Part shown: positions 1 through 7,490 of the stretch, in pieces
Position numbering within the stretch: the first letter of the stretch is position 1
Layout: every line of letters starts with the position of its first letter
Source: Fontibacillus phaseoli
GTDB taxonomy: Bacteria > Bacillota > Bacilli > Paenibacillales > Paenibacillaceae
Reading direction: 5' to 3'
Assembly: GCF_003337355.1 (NCBI RefSeq)
Contig: NZ_QPJW01000003.1
Coordinates: forward strand, 173,577 to 237,576
Length of the DNA: 64,000 nt
Notes under the pieces: model-generated
Told to the model about the DNA's origin: nothing
The model's database searches: none
Seen by the model: the letters and a program-made list of their open reading frames with translations, nothing else
Translations under genes and position numbers: made by a program

Positions 1-619
1 GATCGTCCGGGGTATTCAGCTTTGGCAATATTCCCTTAACGGTATAGGTAAAACTTTCGTGTTCGTCGTGTTCGTCGTGTTCATCGTGCTCCCGGCCCTC
101 TTCTTCTAGATGAACTTCTTCCACCAGCCCGTGGGCCCCGGAAAAAGTATCCCCGACCCGAATGTTCAGCATTTTGGCCGCATACGCACCGATCACGACT
201 TCCCCTGTCTTCGCATACAAATTCCCCTCGCTCAGGCGTTGATCCCCATATCGAGTCAAAAAATAACCCGGGTCAATGCCCACGATAGGATATTCATTGT
301 AATGGTCGCCCGTTGTCAATGCGTAGGCCTGATCAACCGCTGGATTACCCCGGACCTCATCCAGCGTTTCCCCTGGAATATTTCCCGTCGGGGCTCCCAC
401 ATGATAAAAAGTGTTCAAAACCAGCTGAGTTTCGCTCCCCGCCGCGCCAACAACCAGATCGAAAGGCCCGTAGCCTTTCTCCGCCCCTTGTTCGACTCCC
501 GCCTTGGACATCGATAGCAAGAGAATAAAAGCGACGGTTGCCGTCACGGACAATATCGTCAACAGCGACAAAAACTTGCGGTGCAGCACATTTCTCAGCA
601 AATAATGCAGCAAATTCAT
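1..619 (-). CDS. FtsX/MacB-type ABC transporter permease, N-terminal part (runs off left edge)
   Basis: This is the N-terminal 206 codons of an ABC permease; the stop codon lies outside the window. It opens with [15 protein letters not shown] and a hydrophobic first membrane helix (about residues 18-38), followed by a large extracytoplasmic domain, as in FtsX/MacB-type permeases of exporters. The ATG overlaps the TGA of the ATPase gene (ATGA), so the two are translationally coupled and form one transporter. Around residues 165-190 the extracytoplasmic part has a loop with EEEGREHDEHDEHDEHE, a His/Asp/Glu run typical of zinc-handling proteins. Exporter-type permease is secure from the partner and the helix. 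A zinc-linked role is inference from the loop only. Confidence 0.8.
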   Translation of the reverse strand, partial: MNLLHYLLRNVLHRKFLSLLTILSVTATVAFILLLSMSKAGVEQGAEKGYGPFDLVVGAAGSETQLVLNTFYHVGAPTGNIPGETLDEVRGNPAVDQAYALTTGDHYNEYPIVGIDPGYFLTRYGDQRLSEGNLYAKTGEVVIGAYAAKMLNIRVGDTFSGAHGLVEEVHLEEEGREHDEHDEHDEHESFTYTVKGILPKLNTPDD

Positions 620-1311
620 ATCGCAAGCCCTCCCGGTTCCCGCGTTCGGCGATGCACATCATTGATCTGCCGGATATGCAGGCACTCCGGAAAACGCTCG
701 GCCATTCTTAAATCGTGGGTCACGACCAGCAAGGTATGAAGGTCGCTTCGGCATAACTCAAGCAACAGCTCTGCGATCTCGTCCGCGGTTTCCCAGTCCA
801 GACTCCCCGTCGGTTCATCTGCAAGAATCAGTTTGGGCTCCGAGATTAACGCCCTGATGATCGCCACGCGCTGCTGCTGTCCCCTGGACAGCTCCCCGGG
901 CTTGTGATCCTTCCGTTCCTGTAGGCCAACCCGTTCAAACCAGTCGTCTACTCTGTCGCGCCGTTCGGCTGAGCTGTATTTGCGGTTCATAGCGATCTCC
1001 ACATTCTGCTTCGCCGTCAAGGAAGGAATCAGGTGGAAATCTTGCAAAATATAGCCGATTTGATCGGCTCGAAACCGGTCGCGCCCTGACTCGTTCATAG
1101 CTGAAAGCCGACTATCACCGATGGAGATTTCCCCTTCATCCAGCCGCATGATCCCGCTGATCAAGTGCAGCAGCGTACTTTTGCCGGAACCGCTCGGTCC
1201 TGTAATCGCGATTTTCTCTCCTGCCTTAACGTTCCATTCCGGAATGTCCAGAATAGGTATGTCCTTGCCCGCCACATGAAACTTCTTCTTTAATCCCCGG
1301 ATCTGCAGCAT
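616..1311 (-). CDS. ABC transporter ATP-binding protein, LolD/MacB family
   Basis: A 231-residue nucleotide-binding subunit. It has Walker [10 protein letters not shown] (near residue 38), a signature motif [11 protein letters not shown], Walker [13 protein letters not shown] and an H-loop in VVTHDLR. The EPTGSLD form is typical of the LolD/MacB/FtsE-type exporter family rather than importers. An in-frame ATG lies six codons upstream, but the site GGAGGGAGAA sits seven bases before the ATG at 1311, so I use that start. The stop overlaps the start of the permease gene. The pair probably acts as a cytoplasmic ATPase driving an FtsX-type permease that moves or releases lipid-linked or peptide substrates; the substrate is unknown. 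Confidence 0.92.
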   Translation of the reverse strand: MLQIRGLKKKFHVAGKDIPILDIPEWNVKAGEKIAITGPSGSGKSTLLHLISGIMRLDEGEISIGDSRLSAMNESGRDRFRADQIGYILQDFHLIPSLTAKQNVEIAMNRKYSSAERRDRVDDWFERVGLQERKDHKPGELSRGQQQRVAIIRALISEPKLILADEPTGSLDWETADEIAELLLELCRSDLHTLLVVTHDLRMAERFPECLHIRQINDVHRRTREPGGLAI

Positions 1312-1339
1312 CGGTTCTCCCTCCAGCAAAGAATAAAAG

Positions 1340-1368
1340 GAAACAGGAGAAGTGGCTTCTCCTGTTTC
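1340..1368 (-). terminator. Rho-independent terminator after the alkaline phosphatase gene
   Basis: A perfect 12-bp stem (AAACAGGAGAAG paired with CTTCTCCTGTTT, three-base loop), followed on the minus strand by CCTTTTATTC. It lies between the phosphatase stop and the downstream ATPase gene and separates the two transcription units. Confidence 0.85.
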
Positions 1369-1383
1369 GCTTCGCCCTGCTCC

Positions 1384-3096
1384 TTATTTCAATTGAATTC
1401 GTTCTGACAAGGTGTCCCATTTCAGACTTTTCCCGCTAAGCTGGTTGAATGCCGATAGCGGCAGATACAAAGTCTCGTTATCGACATTTACGGTAAATGA
1501 GACTGCTTTTCCGTCCGCTTTAGCCGTTCCTGCGCTCAGGTCAACCGTTAAGGTTGCGCCCTTCCCGGTCAATACGGCAGCATTCCCGTTGACCTGATAA
1601 GTCCCGCCGAGCGCCTCCGTTAATGCTTTGGCGGGGTACAACACTTCCTTGTCACGATTAATTTTGAACTTCGGATACAAATGCTTCGACTGGAGGCCGT
1701 CCGTTGCCTTCGTCAAGTCGAGACCCAGTACTTCCGCTCCGGCTATCGCAACCTGCGTGTTATCGACTTGCCCTTTGAGCTTCTCGGCAATCGGTCCGTA
1801 AGCCCATACCCCGACATCCACCGCCGAGTGTCCGTGCCCGGACCAGCCGATCAGAAGCCGCTTGGAAATAACCGCGTTATATCCGCCCTCCCGCTTATAG
1901 GAAGATCCGTCCCCATCCAAAATGAGTTGGGCTTCTTCATCGGTCAAATCGGTAATCCACGTATTGTCCGACACAATTTTTTTGATATCGGCCATCGTTT
2001 TGGCTTCGTTCAGTGAATTGATCAGATACTCCGAGGAATGCTTCTGTTTATCCCACAGATCGATATTAACTTCATAAATGTTATCTCGGGACAGCGACAA
2101 CCCGCCCGTCTCATGGTCCGCCGTTACTACAACGGAAGTATTGCCGTTCTTTTTGGCAAAATCGATCGCCACCTTGAATGCGGCGTCGAAGTCGAGCGCT
2201 TCCTGTACCATTGTCGGAAGATCGTTGGCATGTCCGGCATGGTCGATCCGGCCGCCTTCAATCATGATCGCGAACCCGTCCTGGTCCGCGGACAAAATCT
2301 CCAGCGCCTTAGAAGTCATCTCTGCAAGATTAGGTGTTTCCGCAGTTCTATCCGGCACATAATTCACATGGGAGTTGCCGAACAGCCCCAGCACTTTGGC
2401 GTCTTTCGACGTCAACGCCTTCAGGCTTTGCGCGTTCTCGACGACTTTATATCCCTTGGCTTCAAAATCGGGGAGCAGATTTTTGTCAGTCCGTTTGCCC
2501 TTCTCCTCTTTGGTCACAAAAAATGATTTCCCGCCGCCAAAAAGGACATCCACGCCGCTGTCCAAATATTGGGAAGCAATTGCGTTTTCGTTGTCACGAC
2601 TCCGGACATGCGAGGCATATACGGCAGGCGTAGCGTGGGTGATGCGCGCCGTTGTTACAAGACCTGTGGATTTTCCGTCGATTTCAGCCGCTTCAATAAC
2701 GGAAGCGAACGGTTTCGATACATCTTCATTGGATACGCTGATACCCGCATTATAGGTTTTGTGACCGGTCGCAAAAGCGGTCCCGGCCGAAGCCGAATCC
2801 GTTACGATCCCCGAAACGATCGTGCCGCCGTCTTCGCCGCGGTCGGCGTATGTAGTAGCCTGGCCGACATAGTAAGGGTCGAGATTCAGTTTTTGAATCC
2901 CTTTTTCATACTGCTGATAATAACGTGCCGCCGAAACTTGGGCCGGCCCCATGCCGTCTCCGATCAGCACGATCAAATTTTTCGATGTTCCATTTCCCGC
3001 AGCCGTACCGTTTTCTTTGGCGATAGCTGCCGGTCCCGCTGCTATGACGGATAGCGCCAATCCGCTGGCCGCAAGCCCTCTCCAGAACTTGTTCAT
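1384..3096 (-). CDS. Secreted alkaline phosphatase with C-terminal copper-amine-oxidase-N-like domain
   Basis: A 570-residue exported PhoA-family phosphomonoesterase. Residues 1-26 form a signal peptide ending near AIA. The metal and active-site motifs are IGDGMG (Asp47), TDSASAGTAFATG (nucleophile Ser101), EGGRIDHAGHAND and TADHETGG, which bind two zinc ions and magnesium in the family. The catalytic domain ends near residue 475. About 95 extra residues follow, with the pattern of the copper-amine-oxidase N-terminal-like domain (YPAKALTEALGG, LYLPLSAFNQLSG), which Paenibacillus exoproteins often carry as a wall-associated module. GGGAGGGAAT precedes the ATG. The role is phosphate scavenging from organic phosphate outside the cell; Pho control is plausible, but I could not confirm a clear Pho box. 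Confidence 0.93.
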   Translation of the reverse strand: MNKFWRGLAASGLALSVIAAGPAAIAKENGTAAGNGTSKNLIVLIGDGMGPAQVSAARYYQQYEKGIQKLNLDPYYVGQATTYADRGEDGGTIVSGIVTDSASAGTAFATGHKTYNAGISVSNEDVSKPFASVIEAAEIDGKSTGLVTTARITHATPAVYASHVRSRDNENAIASQYLDSGVDVLFGGGKSFFVTKEEKGKRTDKNLLPDFEAKGYKVVENAQSLKALTSKDAKVLGLFGNSHVNYVPDRTAETPNLAEMTSKALEILSADQDGFAIMIEGGRIDHAGHANDLPTMVQEALDFDAAFKVAIDFAKKNGNTSVVVTADHETGGLSLSRDNIYEVNIDLWDKQKHSSEYLINSLNEAKTMADIKKIVSDNTWITDLTDEEAQLILDGDGSSYKREGGYNAVISKRLLIGWSGHGHSAVDVGVWAYGPIAEKLKGQVDNTQVAIAGAEVLGLDLTKATDGLQSKHLYPKFKINRDKEVLYPAKALTEALGGTYQVNGNAAVLTGKGATLTVDLSAGTAKADGKAVSFTVNVDNETLYLPLSAFNQLSGKSLKWDTLSERIQLK

Positions 3097-3228
3097 TCAA
3101 TTCCCTCCCATTTTTTATAACTAAGTAGAGTTTAATGGGCTATTATTAACGGAATGTCAGAGAAATGTTCCAGACAAGTAAAAAATTCCGAATATCTCGG
3201 GATAATAAGCCGCTCCCGCTTAAAACAC

Positions 3229-3265
3229 AAAAAAAGCCCCCGGACCATTGTCCAGGGACTTTTTC
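3229..3265 (-). terminator. Terminator of the tRNA-Leu gene
   Basis: On the minus strand a 10-bp stem (GTCCCTGGAC with GTCCGGGGGC, two G-T pairs, four-base loop) is followed by seven T. It lies just after the 3' end of the tRNA. Confidence 0.85.
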
Positions 3266-3283
3266 TTTTTCTTGTTCTTGTGA

Positions 3284-3366
3284 TGCGGTCGAGAGGACTC
3301 GAACCTCCACGGGCATAAGCCCACTACCCCCTCAAGATAGCGTGTCTGCCATTCCACCACGACCGC
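3284..3366 (-). tRNA. tRNA-Leu (anticodon GAG)
   Basis: An 83-nt class II tRNA. The acceptor stem is GCGGTCG/CGACCGC, the anticodon stem-loop is CTATC-TTGAGGG-GGTAG with anticodon GAG, the long variable arm is GGGCTTATGCCC and the T arm carries GGTTCGAGTCC. CCA is not encoded (the sequence continues TCA). The copy at 12704-12786 is identical apart from the loop of the variable arm. Confidence 0.95.
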
Positions 3367-3429
3367 TCGGCAGTTTTAGAAACGAACATTTTCAATTATA
3401 TAGCGGTGCTTGCTAAATGTAAAGTAGAA

Positions 3430-3792
3430 TTAATTCCCTTCATTTTCTTTTCGCTTTCGGTATCTTGCAAATTCCAGATATTCTTGAATAAAAACCACCT
3501 CACGCGGCGTCAATTGATCCGTCACTTTTCCCCAATCAATGGCGAGGTTAGCACCATAGCAACCGGGACTCTCATTGACTTGAAGCGGATTTCTTTCCCG
3601 TCCGGTCAACAGCCAATCGAGGCTGACATCAAAAAAAGCGGAAATCTCAATCAGCTTATTCGTGCTCGGCGTTGACTTTCCCCGCTTCCAATCCCCCAGG
3701 TTCCCCGTGCTGATGCCAAGTTTCAGACAAAATTCCTTTTTCGTCATTCCTTTTGTCTTAATCAAAATTTCAATCCTGTCGTAGATAGACAA
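3430..3792 (-). CDS. XRE-family (Cro/CI-type) transcriptional regulator
   Basis: A 120-residue DNA-binding protein with an N-terminal XRE helix-turn-helix (about residues 5-60): RIEILIKTKGMTKKEFCLKL, then GISTGNLGDWKRGKSTPS and DVSLDWLLTG, the usual end of this domain. The C-terminal half is short and charged (LTPREVVFIQEYLEFARYRK), probably for dimerisation. There is no ATG at the start. A TTG at 3813 is possible, but GAAGGAAGG lies ten bases before the TTG at 3792, and the XRE domain begins there, so I prefer 3792. The gene faces away from the PAS-protein gene across 200 bp holding two matching palindromes, its likely binding sites. It is probably a repressor of the divergent promoter and of itself. 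Confidence 0.88.
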   Translation of the reverse strand: MSIYDRIEILIKTKGMTKKEFCLKLGISTGNLGDWKRGKSTPSTNKLIEISAFFDVSLDWLLTGRERNPLQVNESPGCYGANLAIDWGKVTDQLTPREVVFIQEYLEFARYRKRKENEGN

Positions 3793-3825
3793 TCGCTTTC
3801 GACCTTCCTTCAAAATACGTCAAAT

Positions 3826-3869
3826 TACGCATTTAAGTATTTTTTGTTGTTTAATTACGCATTTGCGTA
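3826..3869. promoter_or_regulatory. Twin palindromic operators between the XRE regulator and the PAS protein
   Basis: Two copies of the same 14-bp site, exactly 30 bp apart: TACGCATTTGCGTA (3856-3869, perfect 6-bp arms with a two-base centre) and the weaker TACGCATTTAAGTA (3826-3839). Both are preceded by AAT. The stronger one fills the spacer just before the -10 box of the plus-strand promoter. This fits binding of an XRE dimer on one face of the helix (about three turns). Confidence 0.6.
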
Positions 3870-3875
3870 TATAAT
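3847..3875 (+). promoter_or_regulatory. SigA-type promoter for the PAS protein gene
   Basis: TTGTTT, a 17-bp spacer and a perfect TATAAT at 3870-3875. The spacer contains the perfect palindrome TACGCATTTGCGTA, so a bound repressor would block RNA polymerase. The coding start is 125 bp downstream. Confidence 0.6.
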
Positions 3876-4000
3876 GAACTAAATACTCCTTTGCGCTTCT
3901 ATTGTCGGCCAATTATAACATATAATTTCCATCCATTAATAGGACGAGCAGCCTATGATTGTTTTCGTTTACTTTATTATGGACTATAGGAGCGTAAACC

Positions 4001-4636
4001 GTGACCGATACATTTGCCAAATGGAAAAAAGCCGCACACTTGCTTCCAAAAGGGTTGGCCGTTGTCGATCCCGAAGGAACGATCCAATTCGTCAATATGG
4101 CCTGGGCCAGGGTGGCCACCATGCACGGGCTATCACCGCTCTGGGACCGTCCCGGAATCAATCTGATACGTCATTTCAAGGATTCCATCTATGATCATAA
4201 ACCGTTCATCCGCAAACTATGGTTGGATTTGAAATGCATTTTGGACGGCAGCAGTACCTATTACTCCGCTGAGATTCACTCCCCTGGCCATGCTACGCGC
4301 TGGTACTTAATTGAGGCCGTTCCAATAACCTCCGAAGAGATATTGCCGGTCGGCGGCATGCTGCTTGTTTCCTCAGACATCACGGTCTATAAGGAACTCG
4401 AAGTACAGTTGCAGACAGCCCTGGCTCAAGTCCGAACGTTGCACGGCCTGCTTCCGATCTGTGCGGTATGCAAGAAAATCAAGGAAGAGGAAGAGCAGTG
4501 GAGCCCCATCGAAGAATATTTAATAAAACACACCCATGCCGAGTTTACCCACGATATTTGTCCCGATTGCATCCGTTTGTTGTACCCGAAGTACTCCTCC
4601 ATCCTGGATCGACTGGACAAGCCTTCCGGGGACTAA
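4001..4636 (+). CDS. PAS-domain protein with C-terminal CxxC/CxxC motif
   Basis: A 211-residue cytoplasmic sensor-like protein. Residues about 10-130 form a PAS fold (AVVDPEGTIQFVNMAW near 20-35, closing with LLVSSDITVYKELE). A short coiled coil (130-148) leads into LLPICAVCKKIKEEEEQW and then EFTHDICPDCIRLLYP, with Cys154/157 and Cys187/190 likely to bind zinc or another metal. This tail is known from many one-domain PAS and response-regulator proteins of unknown function. There is no kinase, cyclase or DNA-binding domain, so it probably signals through a protein partner. The start is GTG, eight bases after GGAG. It is transcribed divergently from the XRE gene. Confidence 0.82.
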   Translation: MTDTFAKWKKAAHLLPKGLAVVDPEGTIQFVNMAWARVATMHGLSPLWDRPGINLIRHFKDSIYDHKPFIRKLWLDLKCILDGSSTYYSAEIHSPGHATRWYLIEAVPITSEEILPVGGMLLVSSDITVYKELEVQLQTALAQVRTLHGLLPICAVCKKIKEEEEQWSPIEEYLIKHTHAEFTHDICPDCIRLLYPKYSSILDRLDKPSGD

Positions 4637-4922
4637 ACCAAGTTGCCGGTCGGCGCTTGCCGTCCCGAATCACGTTTTCTTTTCATTCTGGACACATCAT
4701 CCCCGTGGTAGCACCGACTATGCCGCCAAGCACAATGCTGAATCCGCCCCAATGCATCATAGCCGCGCCATCATTATTCTCTCACAGCGACTCATCTCAT
4801 TCTCTCCTTTAGTTACAGGATGTGATAAACAACGGCCTACATAATCACACCCGGAGCCAACTCTATAAAAACGCGGCAGCAAGCTGGCTGCATACCGTTC
4901 ATTGTAACACATACAATAAGGG
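4637..4922. other. Intergenic stretch without a secure gene
   Basis: I see no well-supported gene here. On the minus strand a 25-codon frame (4683-4760, MMHWGGFSIVLGGIVG...) looks like a small membrane peptide, but the good ribosome-binding site upstream (AAAGGAGAG near 4808) is in another frame that stops after 12 codons. The signal could be a small gene with a frameshift or chance. Confidence 0.3.
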
Positions 4923-4953
4923 TTGACCTGAAATGCATTTCATGTTTTATACT
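4923..4953 (+). promoter_or_regulatory. Promoter-like sequence with perfect palindrome, upstream of the HAD phosphatase
   Basis: TTGACC at 4923 and TATACT at 4948 have a long 19-bp spacer. The spacer contains the perfect 14-bp palindrome TGAAATGCATTTCA (4929-4942). A 19-bp spacer is weak on its own and may need an activator, or the palindrome may be an operator. Confidence 0.45.
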
Positions 4954-5000
4954 CTTTCCAGTGCAACAAGACCATATCGTCCGACAGGGAGGAAACCATC

Positions 5001-5858
5001 ATGAAATTAATTGCCATAGATTTGGACGGGACACTGTTAACCGCGGAAAGCAAACCAAGCGCGGAAGGTATAGCCGCCATCAGAGAGATGCTACAGCAAC
5101 AGAATCACAAAATCGCGATATGCACAGGCAGGGCAAGCTATGATGTGCGGCATCTGATCGGAGAAGGACTAAAACTGCCCATCATTTCTTTTAACGGAGC
5201 GGCTGTTTACGGCGAGGATGAGCAACTCCTGAATGAAACGCCGATTAAAAATGAAATTGCCCGTGAGGCAATCGCATTTTTAGGGGATCAGGACGTCTAT
5301 TTTGAAATTTTTAGCCCGGATGCCATCTACTCTCCATCCAAGGGAGAGGACAAATTACGTGCGGAAATGGATGTGCTGAAGAGCGCCAACCCGGAGATCG
5401 ACTACGGCCAGTTATGGAAAAGCGCACTTATCCAATTCGTGCAATTCGGCATCGTGCCCATCGATCGTCCTATGGAAGTCATCGATCGCGGAGCTTCCGT
5501 TTATAAGCTGCTTGTTTTTACTTATAACGAGGAAAAGCTAGATCAGATCCGCCGGCATTTCGACAGCCTGCCTTCCGTGCATACTACCTCCTCGGCCGAC
5601 CATACGCTGGAAATCATTTCAACCGAAACGGATAAGGGACATGCCCTGCAATTTTTGGCGGATTACTACGGCATTGCCATGGAAGATACCGTGGTGATCG
5701 GGGACAGCTACAACGATATTTCCATGTTCCGGATCGCCGGAACCCGAATTGCGATGGGGAACGCTGTGGATGAGATCAAACAGCTTAGCACTGCCGTGAC
5801 CCGTGATAACAATGAACACGGAGTTGCTTACGCGCTGAATCGCCTGATCCCGGAATAA
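5001..5858 (+). CDS. Cof-type HAD-IIB sugar-phosphate phosphatase (YidA-like)
   Basis: A 285-residue cytosolic phosphatase of the haloacid dehalogenase superfamily, subfamily IIB. Motif I is DLDGTLL at residues 6-12 (nucleophile Asp and acid/base Asp), motif II is ICTGRAS, the conserved Lys is in TDKGHAL, and motif IV is GDSYNDISMF. Length and motif spacing match Cof/YidA proteins, which remove phosphate from sugar phosphates and flavin-type compounds; the exact substrate cannot be told. GGGAGGAAACC precedes the ATG at a good distance. It appears to be a single-gene unit between its own promoter and a shared bidirectional terminator. Confidence 0.9.
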   Translation: MKLIAIDLDGTLLTAESKPSAEGIAAIREMLQQQNHKIAICTGRASYDVRHLIGEGLKLPIISFNGAAVYGEDEQLLNETPIKNEIAREAIAFLGDQDVYFEIFSPDAIYSPSKGEDKLRAEMDVLKSANPEIDYGQLWKSALIQFVQFGIVPIDRPMEVIDRGASVYKLLVFTYNEEKLDQIRRHFDSLPSVHTTSSADHTLEIISTETDKGHALQFLADYYGIAMEDTVVIGDSYNDISMFRIAGTRIAMGNAVDEIKQLSTAVTRDNNEHGVAYALNRLIPE

Positions 5859-5862
5859 GTAT

Positions 5863-5902
5863 AAATAACCGCCAAGACCTTTAGTCTTAGCGGTTATTTT
5901 AT
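5863..5902. terminator. Bidirectional terminator between convergent genes
   Basis: A stem of about 15 bp (AATAACCGCCAAGAC with GTCTTAGCGGTTATT) with a short loop, flanked by A-rich and T-rich sides. It serves both the HAD gene and the convergent esterase operon. Confidence 0.8.
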
Positions 5903-5906
5903 TCCT

Positions 5907-7460
5907 TCATTTTGTCACGAAGCGAAGTAGAGGACTTATCAAGGAGGGGATCACCGAAACATGTCCTTCCCCTTCGATCTCCCTAAACTCGGTATGAAGA
6001 GACGTATCGGTCTGCCGGAGTTTGCCGATAAACTCACTGGCATCCGTGAGCATGGACTCCTTCTCCTCCGTCCCCACAATGACAAGAAGCTCCGCGATTT
6101 TCCCGTTATTCTTGAACTCTTCCATCACTTCATCCCACATTTGAAAAAGCATCTTATTTTTCCACCAGATAGACGGGCTTGCAGCTATAAACCGTTGAAA
6201 GGTGCCTTTGCGGGAAAGCATGGCATATAAGGACAAAAAGCCGCCAAGCGAGTGGCCAAACATCGCCTGTTTAGAGCGGTTAATCGCAACTCGTTGCTCT
6301 ACGGCCGGTTTGAGCTGAAACTCGATAAAGTCAAGAAAATCATCAGCGCCGCCCGTGTCCGGCCAAGCCGAGCCTCCCGGGCGCTCCGGCAGTTCGCTTG
6401 CTTCGGCAAACACCGTATAATCACGGAACCGCTCCCCGGTAACGAAGAGATCGGGGGAATCATAGCCGATTCCGACGATGACGGCGGCGGGAATTCCATG
6501 CGGCCCCCGTGATTGCATGCTCATGGACTCCGCCAGGATCCCGAAGGAAGCATTGGCATCCAGCGAATAAAGCACGGGATAACCTTCCACGGGCGGTGGA
6601 CCCTGGGGCACGGACACGTGAATCCGGTATTCGCGGCCCGTGTTTCGCGCAATCATGCGCCAGGATTCGGTTCCCGGCACCTGAAAACCACCCGCGTCAG
6701 ACTTTACGGGCACCGGGTTTTCAGGAGCGGGATCAAGCAACCGCTGCAGCGCTTCGGGAAACCTTTTAATCATAAACAAATCATCATGGGTTGCATCCGG
6801 CTCCAGGACGAAAGTCAGCCGATCAGCCGGAAATCCCTGCTCCTTCATATGCGCATACAGTTCCTCATTATACCGGACCATGCCGCTTTGCGCGTTGCTC
6901 TTGTATTTACCCTCGCAGCCGCCAACGGACAGATATACCCGAAGTTCTTTCTTCAAGCCCTCCGAATGCTTCATATATTCCATTACGCCTTCATACCACA
7001 AGGAAGCCGACAACATTCCGATCCGGCCGAAAACTTCCGGTCTCCAATGGCCGGCGAACCAGGAGATCAGTCCCCCGAGCGATCCGCCGATCATCGCGGT
7101 ATATTCCGCTTCTTTTCGCGTTCGGTAATGCTTGTCGATGTAAGGCTTAAGCACATCGGCAATTTCATCTACATATTGCCTCCCATTGCCCCCGAATCCT
7201 TTCCCTTCCTTTGCCACGGAATTCGCAGACCATGGGGTATACTCGTCATTCCGGTGCTCGGTCTGAATTCCCACCAGAATCAGCTCACTTAATTGCCGTG
7301 TCGCAAACAGATGCTCCAGATACCTGATACATCCCGTAAACTGGAACCCTCCGTCTTGAACATACGCGACGGGATACTGACGATTTCCTTGCTCATATGA
7401 GGGCGGCAAATACAGCAACATTTCTCTTGTGCCGATCAGCAGCTCTTGGAAAAGCTTCAT
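5907..7460 (-). CDS. Tandem two-domain siderophore esterase (BesA/Fes family)
   Basis: A 517-residue protein made of two alpha/beta-hydrolase esterase units. The N-terminal unit (about 1-245) has the nucleophile elbow GGSLGG (Ser127) and a possible catalytic His in DATHDD. The C-terminal unit (about 255-517) has FGHSLGG (Ser404) and EGEGHVSVIP. The family hydrolyses tri-lactone catecholate siderophores such as enterobactin and bacillibactin to release iron. Bacillus BesA has only one such unit of about 300 residues. Here the gene is the last of the Fur-controlled btr-feuABC cluster, the same position as besA (ybbA) in B. subtilis. GGGAGG lies before the ATG. Esterase assignment is firm; whether both sites are active is unknown. 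Confidence 0.85.
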   Translation of the reverse strand: MKLFQELLIGTREMLLYLPPSYEQGNRQYPVAYVQDGGFQFTGCIRYLEHLFATRQLSELILVGIQTEHRNDEYTPWSANSVAKEGKGFGGNGRQYVDEIADVLKPYIDKHYRTRKEAEYTAMIGGSLGGLISWFAGHWRPEVFGRIGMLSASLWYEGVMEYMKHSEGLKKELRVYLSVGGCEGKYKSNAQSGMVRYNEELYAHMKEQGFPADRLTFVLEPDATHDDLFMIKRFPEALQRLLDPAPENPVPVKSDAGGFQVPGTESWRMIARNTGREYRIHVSVPQGPPPVEGYPVLYSLDANASFGILAESMSMQSRGPHGIPAAVIVGIGYDSPDLFVTGERFRDYTVFAEASELPERPGGSAWPDTGGADDFLDFIEFQLKPAVEQRVAINRSKQAMFGHSLGGFLSLYAMLSRKGTFQRFIAASPSIWWKNKMLFQMWDEVMEEFKNNGKIAELLVIVGTEEKESMLTDASEFIGKLRQTDTSLHTEFREIEGEGHVSVIPSLISPLLRFVTK

Positions 7461-7490
7461 CTTGACCTCCCGTTAAAACCTGTTGTGTTT

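Noticed and set aside
3097..3165. Pho box upstream of the alkaline phosphatase
   Set aside because: TTAATA/TTAAAC-like hexamers are present but the spacing does not fit PhoP direct repeats.
4426..4844. Frames of about 64-114 codons overlapping the end of the PAS gene
   Set aside because: They overlap a gene with clear domain motifs and lack ribosome-binding sites.
6513..7292. A 259-codon plus-strand frame opposite the tandem esterase
   Set aside because: Antisense to a gene with two clear catalytic motifs; composition not protein-like.
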